In this document: positions 17,151-26,044 of the stretch, piece after piece
How the letters are laid out: each line of letters opens with the position of its first letter
How positions within the stretch are numbered: the first letter of the stretch is position 1
Assembly: GCA_964474045.1 (NCBI GenBank)
Contig: CAYYRC010000016.1
Span: 1 to 64,000 of the forward strand
Source: JACJWR01 sp964474045
Lineage (GTDB): Bacteria > Actinomycetota > Actinomycetes > S36-B12 > UBA10799
DNA: 64,000 nucleotides
Direction of reading: 5' to 3'
The notes under the pieces: model-generated
What the model saw: only the letters and a program-made list of their open reading frames with translations
Database searches by the model: none
Told to the model about the DNA's origin: nothing
Position numbers and translations under genes: made by a program

Positions 17151-18245
17151 CTACTTGCAGCGTGTGGTGCGGTTGATCGTCGCGTCGTGCATCAGGACCG
17201 GCACGCCATTGGGGTTCTCGGGGGTGGCCTTCGTCCACTGCACGTCGGTCTCGAGCACCTTGGCGCCGTTTGCCGCCGCCTCTGCGAAGGCAGCCATCGA
17301 GTTCTCGCTGGTGTCGGCCTGGCCGCCGCCGCGGTGGGCCACCATCTGCGGGATCGGCTGGGCCGATTCCGGCGCGCTCTGCGCCCAGGCGGTGTACTCC
17401 TTGACCATGTCGGTCGCGATCCACTTGACGTTGTGGGGTTGCAGCGAGGCGATGCTCTGCCAGCCGGGCGACGTGATTTCGCCCAGGTTCGGGCCGTCCT
17501 CGGCGGTGTCGCCCTTGGTGATGGTGTTGTACCAGATGTAGACGGGGTAGCCCGCGTCGGCGAACTCCTGCGGGACGTTATAGCTCTGGCCGTTGGTGGG
17601 GAACGTCCCTTGCGTATAGAGCACGTTGATGACACCGAGGGAGTTGGCGGAGGGCGCGCGCTCCTTCATCTCGGCCACCGTCGGCGGGGTGGCCGGATCG
17701 CCGCCGCCCAGGGACCGGAACCAGACCCGCGGCCATTCGGCCTTGTTGGCAGCGAAGTACTTCAGCGTGAACTCGTCGAAGGAGCCGATGAGTACCTCAG
17801 TGATGTCTGGACGCTCGCTGACCATGGCTGTGTACTGGGCGAACTGCGCGTCGGTCGGCACGGGCTTCTCGCCCCCGGTGGTGGCCGCGAAAGTCTTGAT
17901 CTCGGGCAGCACGCCGACCTTCTTCTCGTTGGCCAGGTCGAGGTACTCGGCCAGCGTCGGGATGGTCTCGCCGTTGTTGAGGACGTATTGCTGCAGTTGG
18001 CCGTAGGTCAGATCGGTCACCTTGGTGTCGGGAGCCATGCTGCAGGCGGTTGTGGGCACCTGCTCGGCGGCGGTGGTCGTGCTGGGCGAGGCCGAGGCGC
18101 CGCCGCTGGCCGAGGCGCTCTGGGAGCCACCGGCCGAGCTCGCCGACGAAGATCCGCTGGAGGACGAGCCGGACGAGCAGCCGGTGGCCAGCACGCCGGC
18201 CGCCGCGAGTAGTCCGATGCCCATGACTGCCGACCTCGAGCGCAT
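17151..18245 (-). CDS. Glycerophosphodiester phosphodiesterase-like lipoprotein with circularly permuted domain
   Basis: 364 residues. A lipoprotein signal (TGC, C23) and a Ser/Ala-rich linker (about 24-62) precede a GDPD domain whose motifs are out of order. The middle of a normal GDPD comes first (VTDLTYGQLQ at 76-85, IPTLAEYL at 95-102, PEIK at 114-117). The normal N-terminal core comes last: VAHRGG (H304, R305), SEN near 313-315, LETDVQ (E332, D334) and MHDATINRTT (H353, D354), with the stop only a few residues later. Active-site residues are all present. C68 and C363 lie at the two new ends and could form a disulfide. ATG at 18245 follows GGGAGG. It probably hydrolyses glycerophosphodiesters or teichoic-acid-like polymers outside the cell. 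Confidence 0.82.
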   Translation of the reverse strand: MRSRSAVMGIGLLAAAGVLATGCSSGSSSSGSSSASSAGGSQSASASGGASASPSTTTAAEQVPTTACSMAPDTKVTDLTYGQLQQYVLNNGETIPTLAEYLDLANEKKVGVLPEIKTFAATTGGEKPVPTDAQFAQYTAMVSERPDITEVLIGSFDEFTLKYFAANKAEWPRVWFRSLGGGDPATPPTVAEMKERAPSANSLGVINVLYTQGTFPTNGQSYNVPQEFADAGYPVYIWYNTITKGDTAEDGPNLGEITSPGWQSIASLQPHNVKWIATDMVKEYTAWAQSAPESAQPIPQMVAHRGGGQADTSENSMAAFAEAAANGAKVLETDVQWTKATPENPNGVPVLMHDATINRTTRCK

Positions 18246-18465
18246 GCGTCCTCCCAGATCCCGATCCGATGTGGCCGCGCGAACGTCTCGCGTGGCCATC
18301 CGGACTCTATTGCCCGGCGGGCTGCGCTGTCGCGCTGTGCGCCCCGGGCCCGCGTTCAGCGGCCGGCGGTGCGCCGAAGCGACAAAAAGAGTACTATTCT
18401 GATCGGCAATTAGGGTTGCGCCTCTCGCGGGCGCAGCCGACCCCGCCACGTTCAGAGAGGTCACC

Positions 18466-18942
18466 ATGAGTACCACCACCGTCACGACCACCGGGCAGAC
18501 TGCAGGCCCGGGGCAGATCGACGTCCGCGGACCCAGGTTCGGGGCCGCGGTGACCTGTGTGGTGCTTGCCCTCGCCCTGGTCCTCGGCCCGCAGCTGGGG
18601 GTCTGGCTGGTGGCGCTGCAGGCGCTCGTGTTCCTGGCCGGGGCGGTGCTGGGCGTCAGCCGCCAGCCCTACGGGGTGCTGTTCCGCGCACTCGTGCGCC
18701 CAAGGCTGGCTCCGGCGACCGAGTTCGAGGATGTCCGGCCGCCCCGCTTCGCCCAGGCCGTCGGCCTGGTGTTCGCGGTAGTCGCGCTCGTCGGTGCCGT
18801 CGCCGGACTGCCGGTGCTCTACTACGCCGCCGTCGGCATGGCCCTCGCCGCCGCGTTCCTGAACGCGGCGTTCAACTTCTGCCTCGGCTGTGAGTTCTAC
18901 CTGCTGATCGCCCGGGCGCGGGGTGGGCGAGCCGCGGGCTGA
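18466..18942 (+). CDS. DUF4395 membrane protein
   Basis: 158 residues with four hydrophobic helices and the NFCLGCEFYLL segment (a CxxC pair near residues 140-143) that marks DUF4395. Relatives are often coded beside thioredoxin-like or rhodanese-like genes and are thought to act in sulfur or redox handling; neither neighbour is present here. ATG at 18466 follows AGAGAGG. It is transcribed divergently from the GDPD-like gene, with a possible -10 TACTAT at 18392-18397 in the 220-base divergent region. Confidence 0.8.
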   Translation: MSTTTVTTTGQTAGPGQIDVRGPRFGAAVTCVVLALALVLGPQLGVWLVALQALVFLAGAVLGVSRQPYGVLFRALVRPRLAPATEFEDVRPPRFAQAVGLVFAVVALVGAVAGLPVLYYAAVGMALAAAFLNAAFNFCLGCEFYLLIARARGGRAAG

Positions 18943-19051
18943 CGCCCCCCGGCTGCGGCGCGGGCGGTGGGAGGGGTCGGCCTGCTGACAGGCTTGGAAT
19001 GCCCCGGTGAGGTCGTGCGTTGGGCAGAGTGCCTCACGAATTGGAGACCTC

Positions 19052-21382
19052 ATGAGCCAGAAGGCACCCTCGGCCCCGGTCGATGCCAACGGCCTGCCTG
19101 ACCTGACGGTGGCGCCGCAGCTGATCGACCTGCAGATCGGCGGCATGACCTGTGCCAGCTGCGCGGCCCGGATCGAGAAGAAGCTCAACCGGATGCCAGG
19201 CGTCAGCGCCGAGGTGAACTATGCGACCGAGCTGGCCCGGGTGTCCGCCGCGGATGGCGTGAGCGTGGCCGACGTGATCGCCACGGTCGAGGCCACGGGG
19301 TACTCGGCGGCCGAGCTCCCCGCCGCCGCGACAGTAGGCGACGGGGCTGATGCTGAGGGCGAGTCCGGCGCCGGGCAGGGGAGCGCCGGAGACGACTCGC
19401 TGGCCTCCCTGCGCCAGCGTCTGTTGATCTCGGCCGCCCTGAGCGTCCCAGTGCTGCTGCTGGCCATGGTGCCGCCGCTGCAGTTCACCTACTGGCAATG
19501 GGCGTCGCTGACGCTCGCCGCGCCGGTGGTGGTGTGGGGGGCCTGGCCCTTCCACCGGGCGGCGTGGGTCAACGCCCGCCACGGCGCGGCCACCATGGAC
19601 ACGCTGATCAGCATCGGTGTTGGCGCCGCCTTCCTCTGGTCGCTGTATGCGCTGTTCCTCGGCGGCGCGGGCATGCCCGGCATGACGATGGGCTTCGAGT
19701 GGTTCGCGCAGCCGGGTGAGCACGGCACGAGCATCTACCTGGAAGTCGCCTCCGCCGTCACCGTGTTCATCCTGCTCGGGCGCTATCTGGAGGCGCGCGC
19801 GAAAGCCGCGTCGGGCGCGGCATTGCGGGCGCTGGCGGACCTCGGGGCGAAGGACGTGGCGATCGTGCGCGATGGCGTCCAGGTGCGCCGCCCGATCTCG
19901 GAGCTGCAGGTGGGTGACCTGTTCGTGGTCCGTCCGGGCGAGAAGATCGCCACCGACGGCGTCGTCCACGACGGAGCCTCAGCAGTGGACACCTCCATGC
20001 TGACCGGAGAATCGGTGCCGGTCGAGGTGACCGTCGGCGACGAGGTCGTGGGCGCATGCGTCAACGCCGGCGGCCTGCTCGTCGTCGAGGCGACCCGCGT
20101 CGGCGCGGATACGCAACTGGCGCAGATGGCCAGGATGGTCGCCGACGCCCAGTCCGGGAAGGCGCCGGTGCAGCGCCTGGCCGATCGCGTCGCGGGGGTC
20201 TTCGTCCCGGTGGTGCTCGGGCTGGCGCTCGTGACGCTGATAGCTTGGCTGCTCGCGGGCGCGGGGGCTGAGTTCGCCTTCACGGCCGCCGTGGCCGTGC
20301 TCATCATCGCCTGTCCCTGTGCGCTCGGCCTGGCCACTCCCACCGCCCTGCTGGTGGGCACGGGTCGGGCGGCGCAGCTGGGAATCCTGATCAAGGGCCC
20401 GCAGATCCTGGAGTCCACCCGCCGGGTGGACACCGTCGTGCTCGACAAGACCGGCACGGTGACGACAGGGAAGATGTCCGTCATCGACGTGGTCGCCGAT
20501 GAGGACGGATCGGACGCGGATGAGGTGCTGCGGATCGCGGGCGCAATCGAAGGTGCCTCAGAGCACCCGATCGCCGCGGCGATCGCCGCCGCCGCGGCAC
20601 AGCCGGACTCCGTGCTCCCGCCCGTCATCGACTTCCTGGCCGTCCCCGGCCGCGGCGTCACTGGCTCGGTGGAAGGTCACACGGTCGCCGTTGGCCGTCG
20701 CGGCTGGCTCGCCGATGAGTTCCAGCTGACGACGCCCGCAGGGCTAGAGGCCGCCGCAGGGGCAGCCGAGGCGGCTGGGAGGACGGTGGTAGCCGTCGCC
20801 TGGGACGCACGGGTACGCGGTTTGGTCGTGGTCGGTGACACTGTGAAGCCGACGAGCGCCACAGCTGTCGCTCAGCTGCGCGAACTCGGGCTCACCCCCG
20901 TTCTGCTCACCGGCGACAATGCTCGCGCGGCGAGAGCCGTCGCGGACGCAGTCGGGATCGGCGAGGTTGTGGCGGAGGTCCTGCCGGGCGAGAAGTACGA
21001 CGAGGTCCGCCGCCTGCAGGCGGGCGGGCGCGTGGTGGCCATGGTGGGCGACGGCGTGAACGATGCCGCGGCGCTGGCCCAGTCGGACCTGGGCATCGCG
21101 ATGGGCACCGGCACCGACGTGGCCATCGAGGCCAGCGACCTGACCATAGTGTCCGGGGACCTGCGCGCGGCCGCCGATGCGGTGGCGCTCTCGCGGCGCA
21201 CGCTGTCCACCATCAAGGGCAACCTCTTCTGGGCGTTCGCCTACAACGTGGCGGCCATCCCGCTGGCGATGTCCGGACGGCTGAGTCCTCTGATCGCCGG
21301 CGCCGCCATGGCGTTCTCCTCGGTCTTCGTGGTCACCAACAGCCTCCGGCTGCGCCGTTTCCGTGGGCGACGGGAGCGCTGA
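19052..21382 (+). CDS. copA: Copper-exporting P1B-type ATPase
   Basis: 776 residues. One N-terminal heavy-metal domain carries GMTCASC (about residues 31-37), followed by eight membrane helices. The membrane metal site is ACPCALGLATP, the phosphorylation site DKTGT, the HP motif is in ASEHPIAAAI and the hinge is GDGVNDAAAL, all standard for Cu(I) exporters. A His-rich N-terminus is absent. ATG at 19052 with GGAG at 19043-19046 was preferred to an upstream in-frame start that has no ribosome binding site. A CopZ-like chaperone and a cysteine-containing regulator follow. Confidence 0.94.
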   Translation: MSQKAPSAPVDANGLPDLTVAPQLIDLQIGGMTCASCAARIEKKLNRMPGVSAEVNYATELARVSAADGVSVADVIATVEATGYSAAELPAAATVGDGADAEGESGAGQGSAGDDSLASLRQRLLISAALSVPVLLLAMVPPLQFTYWQWASLTLAAPVVVWGAWPFHRAAWVNARHGAATMDTLISIGVGAAFLWSLYALFLGGAGMPGMTMGFEWFAQPGEHGTSIYLEVASAVTVFILLGRYLEARAKAASGAALRALADLGAKDVAIVRDGVQVRRPISELQVGDLFVVRPGEKIATDGVVHDGASAVDTSMLTGESVPVEVTVGDEVVGACVNAGGLLVVEATRVGADTQLAQMARMVADAQSGKAPVQRLADRVAGVFVPVVLGLALVTLIAWLLAGAGAEFAFTAAVAVLIIACPCALGLATPTALLVGTGRAAQLGILIKGPQILESTRRVDTVVLDKTGTVTTGKMSVIDVVADEDGSDADEVLRIAGAIEGASEHPIAAAIAAAAAQPDSVLPPVIDFLAVPGRGVTGSVEGHTVAVGRRGWLADEFQLTTPAGLEAAAGAAEAAGRTVVAVAWDARVRGLVVVGDTVKPTSATAVAQLRELGLTPVLLTGDNARAARAVADAVGIGEVVAEVLPGEKYDEVRRLQAGGRVVAMVGDGVNDAAALAQSDLGIAMGTGTDVAIEASDLTIVSGDLRAAADAVALSRRTLSTIKGNLFWAFAYNVAAIPLAMSGRLSPLIAGAAMAFSSVFVVTNSLRLRRFRGRRER

Positions 21383-21465
21383 CGTGCGGGAAGCCGTACG
21401 CCAACGGTGCAGCGGGCGAATTGCACTCATACATTCTGTAACCGCAAGGAATTTGGAGATCAGCA

Positions 21466-21675
21466 ATGAGCAATGTCGTTTTCAACGTCTCGGGCATGTC
21501 CTGCCAGCACTGCGTCAACGCCATCACCAGTGAAGTCGGCGCGGTCGATGGTGTGGCCGGAGTCGAAGTCGATCTGGCAGCCGGCACGGTCCGGGTGACG
21601 GGCGCCCGGCTGGACGAGGCGGCACTGCGGGCGGCTATCGACGAGGCCGGCTACGAGGTGGCCGGTACCAGTTGA
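21466..21675 (+). CDS. copZ: Heavy-metal-associated copper chaperone (CopZ-like)
   Basis: 69-residue single HMA domain with the metal-binding GMSCQHC motif (about residues 10-16) and the usual beta-alpha-beta-beta-alpha-beta length. It would carry Cu(I) to the ATPase encoded 84 bases upstream. ATG is preceded by GGAG. Hydrophobic residues at the expected positions of the fold are kept. Confidence 0.92.
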   Translation: MSNVVFNVSGMSCQHCVNAITSEVGAVDGVAGVEVDLAAGTVRVTGARLDEAALRAAIDEAGYEVAGTS

Positions 21676-21734
21676 GGCCGAGGGCGGCGACCCCGTGCCA
21701 GGACGCCGCCCGCTGGCCGATGACAGGAGGATGC

Positions 21735-22487
21735 ATGGCCGCGCGTTCGGGCGTTGGAGCAGGGGCCGTTGGAGGGGATTCGGCTCCGGGCACCCGCGCG
21801 GGCTTGGAGTTGGCGCGGCTTGGGGCGCTGGCGGCCCAGCACCGCCAGGCCGGGCATGACTCCCGCGAGGGCATCCTGCGGCTGGTCGAGGCGCACGGGG
21901 CGCCAGTTCTCGTCGAGCAGCTCGCCGAGGTCACCGGGCTGCATCACAACACGGTCCGCTCGCACTTGGACGTGCTCATGACCGAGGGTCGCGTCAACCG
22001 CACCCGGGTGCGGACCGGCGGTCGCGGCCGCCCGCCCTGGCAGTACGAGGCGGTCACCGCCGGGCGGCTCTCGGATGTCGGCCGGGAGCTGGCGGCGCTG
22101 TTGGGGCAGCCCGGTGCTGAGGGGTCTGCCGCCGACGTCGTGGCGGCCTGGGCCTCGGTGGCGGACCGCGACGAACCGGCCGCCAGCCCGGACGAGGCGG
22201 TGGCCGGCGCCGCCAAGACCATGACGGAACTGGGGTTCGACGCGGTGGTGTCGGAGACCGGCGACGCCATGGTCCTGCGTCGATGCCCCTTCGCGGCGCT
22301 GGTGCGCGAGGACCCTGGCGTCTGCCGTCTGCATGCCGCGATGGTGCAGCGATTGTTCGACCGTGGCGGCCAGGACATCGCCGTCGAGCGGGTGGAGGTC
22401 TGGCCGCGGCCGGATTCCTGCGTCATCCGCCTGCAACGCGGAGATGTCCGACCGTTCGCCGTGATCGAGGCCAGCCCTAGTCGGTGA
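21735..22487 (+). CDS. ArsR/SufR-like winged-helix regulator with three cysteines
   Basis: 250 residues. The winged helix-turn-helix (about 45-105) includes LVEQLAEVTGLHHNTVRSHLDVL. The C-terminal region has C184, C197 and C229; C184 and C197 are spaced C-x12-C as in SufR-type iron-sulfur-sensing regulators, but the rest of the SufR cysteine pattern is not conserved. It may sense a cluster, redox or metal. ATG at 21735 follows AGGAGG at a short 4-base spacing. Being downstream of copA and copZ suggests, but does not show, copper-linked control. Confidence 0.78.
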   Translation: MAARSGVGAGAVGGDSAPGTRAGLELARLGALAAQHRQAGHDSREGILRLVEAHGAPVLVEQLAEVTGLHHNTVRSHLDVLMTEGRVNRTRVRTGGRGRPPWQYEAVTAGRLSDVGRELAALLGQPGAEGSAADVVAAWASVADRDEPAASPDEAVAGAAKTMTELGFDAVVSETGDAMVLRRCPFAALVREDPGVCRLHAAMVQRLFDRGGQDIAVERVEVWPRPDSCVIRLQRGDVRPFAVIEASPSR

Positions 22488-23118
22488 CCTCGGCCGGAAC
22501 GTACTCGCCGGGCAGATGCGGCACTGTCCAACCGCGTCGATTGCCCAGGACCCGAAGCAGGATGAACACCAGGGCGGCGGCGATCTCGGCAGCCGCGACC
22601 AGGTCGAAGTAGCCGATCGCCAGGAACACCACCGAGGCTGTCAGCAGGCACAGGGCCAGATAGGCCCCGCCGGCGTGGCCGAACATGTCGACCCGGGTCA
22701 GGATGCCCACGGTGAGGGTGCCCCCGACTGCGGTGATGACCCCGATCAGGACGATCGAGATCGCAGGGTTCTGGTATGAGTGGGCCTTCTCCAGCCCGAT
22801 GAGCAACAGCAGCGCCGTCACCAGGTTGCGCAGCCACCTGGTGGTGGTCTCGCTCGTGTAACGCGTTCGCAGCAGGCCGCCCACGAGGGCGCCCGCCAGC
22901 GCCACAGGCACGAAGTACCAGTAGTCGAAGGCCGCGGGCTCGATGTTCAGGATGACGTCGCGCCAGATGCCGCCTCCCAAGCCGAACACCAGCCCGATGC
23001 CCAGCACCCCGACCGCGGACATCCCGCGGGCGCTGAAGAAGGCGGCCCCGAAGAGCGCGGCCAGGAAGATCGTCGGCAGCTCCAGGTAGAGCGAGACGCC
23101 GTGCGCGGCGTGTTCCAC
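22477..23118 (-). CDS. TRIC-family (UPF0126) cation channel-like membrane protein
   Basis: 213 residues with seven hydrophobic helices in two related halves, each with a glycine-rich hinge (GLGGGIWRDV near residues 47-56; AVGGTLTVGIL near 130-140), the pattern of prokaryotic trimeric intracellular cation channel homologues. It probably conducts monovalent cations. The 3' end overlaps the convergent regulator gene by 11 bases. The start codon is preceded by GAGGAGGAGC. Confidence 0.88.
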   Translation of the reverse strand: MEHAAHGVSLYLELPTIFLAALFGAAFFSARGMSAVGVLGIGLVFGLGGGIWRDVILNIEPAAFDYWYFVPVALAGALVGGLLRTRYTSETTTRWLRNLVTALLLLIGLEKAHSYQNPAISIVLIGVITAVGGTLTVGILTRVDMFGHAGGAYLALCLLTASVVFLAIGYFDLVAAAEIAAALVFILLRVLGNRRGWTVPHLPGEYVPAEVTD

Positions 23119-23283
23119 TTTCAGCTCCTCCTCCTGCTGCTGCCAGGAACCTCACGCTACCGGTCGTGCGCTACTGCGGCGCGCGAGCGAAGCGGGTCCT
23201 TTCACCCTCCGGCGCCACTAGACGCAGACCTACGCTGGAGGTGTAGGCACGCTCGTCTCGTGAACCCCGAGGGGGTGATCCGG

Positions 23284-24006
23284 GTGCTCGGACCAATGGT
23301 TATCGCAATGTTGCTGCCCATGGCTGTCATCGGGGTCTTCTGCCTGGTGCGGCGCGATCCGCCCCGGTGCGCCCGATTCGCCCGCTGGGTTGCGCTCGTG
23401 ACTGCTGTCCTGGTCGGTCTGTTGGTTGGACTGTTCCTCGCCGGCGAGGCGCTGACTGAACCAGGTGGACTCCGCGGCGCCCTGCTCGTGGCGTGCTGGA
23501 TGGTGCCGTTGGCCGTGCTCACCGTAATTGCGTGGCGGGCGCCGCGCTCCGCGCCGGTCGTCCTGGGGACCTGCGCCGGCGCGGCCGCCGTGTTGACCCT
23601 GTCTGAACCCCTGCTTGCCGAGCAGTGGCGTGCCTGGGAGAACAGCGTCGGCCCGGTGCTGGGGGTGGTCAGTTTCATCCTGCTGGTGCCGTTGGCCGTC
23701 ATGGGTGTGCGCCGCCCGGCGCTTGCCGGTGCGCTGCTGCTCGGCCTGGCAGCCCTTGGGCTCGTGGTCGAGTCGATCGGGATGCTCGGGTCTGGCGCGC
23801 CGTTGGCCGCGGCCGCGGGGGGCTCCTCGGCGGCGCTTGCCCTGCCGCTGGCCGTGGTCGGCGTCCTGCTGCTGGTCGCAGCCGGCTTGGGCCGAATCGG
23901 CTCAAGGGACCGGACCCCGCCGAGCTCACGACCGCATGACTCGCCCGGACCTGCGCTGGAGCGGCTAGATTCACCCCAGGATTCCCCTTCGGAGGCGCCC
24001 AGGTGA
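23284..24006 (+). CDS. Polytopic membrane protein of unknown function
   Basis: 240 residues, mostly hydrophobic, with six or seven predicted helices and a polar, Pro/Ser-rich C-terminal tail. No family is recognised. GTG at 23284 was chosen because GAGGGGG at 23269-23275 is correctly spaced; GTG at 23260 is an in-frame alternative that would add 8 residues. The stop overlaps the next gene's GTG (GTGA at 24003-24006), so the two form an operon. Confidence 0.6.
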   Translation: MLGPMVIAMLLPMAVIGVFCLVRRDPPRCARFARWVALVTAVLVGLLVGLFLAGEALTEPGGLRGALLVACWMVPLAVLTVIAWRAPRSAPVVLGTCAGAAAVLTLSEPLLAEQWRAWENSVGPVLGVVSFILLVPLAVMGVRRPALAGALLLGLAALGLVVESIGMLGSGAPLAAAAGGSSAALALPLAVVGVLLLVAAGLGRIGSRDRTPPSSRPHDSPGPALERLDSPQDSPSEAPR

Positions 24007-24521
24007 CCCAGGAACAGTCGCTACCCCAGGACCCAGCACAGCCCCAGCAAAGCCCTCGACCTGCAGCCATGCTCATGATCGCGACCTACGTGGTGGGCGC
24101 CGTGGGCGCCTTCATCGGGTTCGCCACGCTTCAGTCCAAGCCGCCGTCGCTCACCTGGGCGGTGCTGTTGGCAGTCGGGGCCGCCGGGGTGCTGTCGTTC
24201 GTCCGGCACTCGATCCTGCACCGCTCCGATGCGGCTCGGATGGGCTGGACCTCGGCCGGGCGGAACAACTTCCAGATCGAGGTCGGCCTCGCCAACCTGG
24301 CCTGGGGGGTCGTGGCGCTGCTAGCCGCGCTCCTGGGCTGGGGCCTGCGCGCTGAGGCCACCACTCTGCTCGTCTTCGGCTGCTACCTGGCTGGGGTGTC
24401 CTTGATGCTCGTGACGACGCCCTCGGCCGACCGCACCAGGCCCTGGCGTCAGGTGGTCGGCATGGGCGCCTATGCGGTCGTCCTGCTCTGGCTGGGGTTC
24501 GCCGGGATGGCCGCCAGTTAG
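24003..24521 (+). CDS. Membrane protein of unknown function
   Basis: 172 residues with a Gln/Pro-rich N-terminus (about 1-20) and five hydrophobic helices. It is translationally coupled to the preceding membrane protein. An HSILHRSDAARMGW segment between helices 2 and 3 is a distinctive polar loop. I recognise no family. Its 3' end overlaps the convergent GTPase gene by 4 bases. Confidence 0.62.
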   Translation: MTQEQSLPQDPAQPQQSPRPAAMLMIATYVVGAVGAFIGFATLQSKPPSLTWAVLLAVGAAGVLSFVRHSILHRSDAARMGWTSAGRNNFQIEVGLANLAWGVVALLAALLGWGLRAEATTLLVFGCYLAGVSLMLVTTPSADRTRPWRQVVGMGAYAVVLLWLGFAGMAAS

Positions 24522-26044
24522 TCCGTCCGCCCGCGGGACTTCTTGTCCCGGCGCTTCGTCAGGCGGTCGTCCACCATCCGGATGATCTTCGGCAGCCGGG
24601 TCTGCAGATTGTCGCCGAACGCCTCGGCCATCGCCTGCGGGTCATCCACGGCGGGCGGCTGCGGGTAGGACTCCAGCCAGTATTGCTCGCAAGTGTCCAG
24701 CCAGGACTCGCCCAGCGCGCGCGTCACCCGGCCGGCGGCGACGCCGGCGCCCACGCTGGTCCGGCGCCCCGGGGCGCCGTCGGTCTCGATCACGATCTCC
24801 ACCTGCGGCTCGTCGTCCTCGTCTGCCACGTGGGGGCCCGCCGCCGCCCCGGCCTTCGGCGTGCTGCGCCGGCGCCGCCAGCTGTCGAACTTGTCAGCCA
24901 GGGCGGCCGGACCGCGCCGCTCAGGGACCGGCGTGGACGCGGGTTCAGGCTCGGCGTTGCGGAGATCGTCTAGCGCAGATGCCGCCGCGTCCGCCGGCGC
25001 CAGCTGTGGGGCCCCTGCCTTCGCCTTGCGCTGCTTCGACTTCTCGCCCATCGTGCTCGCGCCGTTGACGGCCAGCGCCACGACCGACACCGCCGGTGAC
25101 AGCGGCAGCAGCAGCAGTCCATTGCGCTGCCAGGAGATCATCTTGCGCATGCGCATGACGGTGGGCGTGCTGGCCAGCACCTGCCGGCTCTGCGTCTCGG
25201 GGATCTCGTAGATCGCTGCGACGGTGGCGAACATGGCCACCCACTCCTCGGTCATGGACTTCTGCCGCCATCGGGCCCTGATCCGGCTGGCCGACTCCTC
25301 AACCACGTGGTCGGCCGCCTGCCGCTTGAACTTCCGGTTGACCTGTTGCGCGGCTGCCAGGGCGTTGCGGACTCCCTCTGGTGCGAGTGCCGAGGTCTCC
25401 TGCAGCAACTCGTCCAGGCCGTGCGACGGCACGTCGGCGAAGGGGTCGGCGGCGGCGTTGACGTGGAACAGGCGGCCTCGCACGGGCAGGTGCAGCGCAT
25501 TGATCTCGCGGGCGAGGGCCTGGGCATCGGGATGGATCTTCCCCTCCGCGGTGAGCGGCGTCTGCGTCATCACCAGCACCACGGGGATCCCCAGCTTCGC
25601 CACCCGCCGGATGAACTCCTCCTCGGCCGGCTGGATGCGACGATCCCCCGCACGCACGCAGTACCAGATCACATGGATCTGCTCGGTCGGGTCGCCGACG
25701 CGGTTGCGCTCGATGAAGCGGGTCAACTCGGCAAGGATCGCTCCCATGTTGGAACCGAGTTCCAGGCCCTTGGTGTCGTAGACGCCCAGGGTGGAGGTCT
25801 CCTGGCGGTAGAGGAACGAGGTCTGGGTGACCGGCTCGCCGATTCCGGTGGGTGCCAACTGGGTGCCGAACACGGCGTTGACCAGGGTGCTCTTGCCTGC
25901 GCCGGTGATGCCGAACAGGCCCAGGTTGAAGCGTTGGAAGGACTCCCGGGCCGCGGCGTAGCCGGCCTCGACCGCCGCCTGGGTCAGCACCCCCTGGCCG
26001 GAGTCCGGTGGCGGGGGCTGCTGCTGGCCCGCGCGGTCGGTCAC
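24518..26044 (-). CDS. Membrane-associated GTPase, second of a tandem pair
   Basis: 508 residues. The N-terminal G domain has the P loop GITGAGKSTL (about 44-53) and switch-II YDTKGLE. The position of the usual NKxD motif reads VMTQTPL, so the base-recognition motif is non-canonical. After the G domain come a helical region, a hydrophobic stretch (LLLLPLSPAVSVVALAV near 310-326) and a long charged, low-complexity segment (about 335-440). GTG at 26044 overlaps the stop of the companion GTPase. The pair resembles HSR1/DUF697-type GTPases; the role is unknown. Confidence 0.78.
   Translation of the reverse strand: MTDRAGQQQPPPPDSGQGVLTQAAVEAGYAAARESFQRFNLGLFGITGAGKSTLVNAVFGTQLAPTGIGEPVTQTSFLYRQETSTLGVYDTKGLELGSNMGAILAELTRFIERNRVGDPTEQIHVIWYCVRAGDRRIQPAEEEFIRRVAKLGIPVVLVMTQTPLTAEGKIHPDAQALAREINALHLPVRGRLFHVNAAADPFADVPSHGLDELLQETSALAPEGVRNALAAAQQVNRKFKRQAADHVVEESASRIRARWRQKSMTEEWVAMFATVAAIYEIPETQSRQVLASTPTVMRMRKMISWQRNGLLLLPLSPAVSVVALAVNGASTMGEKSKQRKAKAGAPQLAPADAAASALDDLRNAEPEPASTPVPERRGPAALADKFDSWRRRRSTPKAGAAAGPHVADEDDEPQVEIVIETDGAPGRRTSVGAGVAAGRVTRALGESWLDTCEQYWLESYPQPPAVDDPQAMAEAFGDNLQTRLPKIIRMVDDRLTKRRDKKSRGRTD

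Noticed and set aside
18943..19051. CsoR-type copper operator before copA
   Set aside because: No TACCCC/GGGGTA-type pseudo-palindrome was found.
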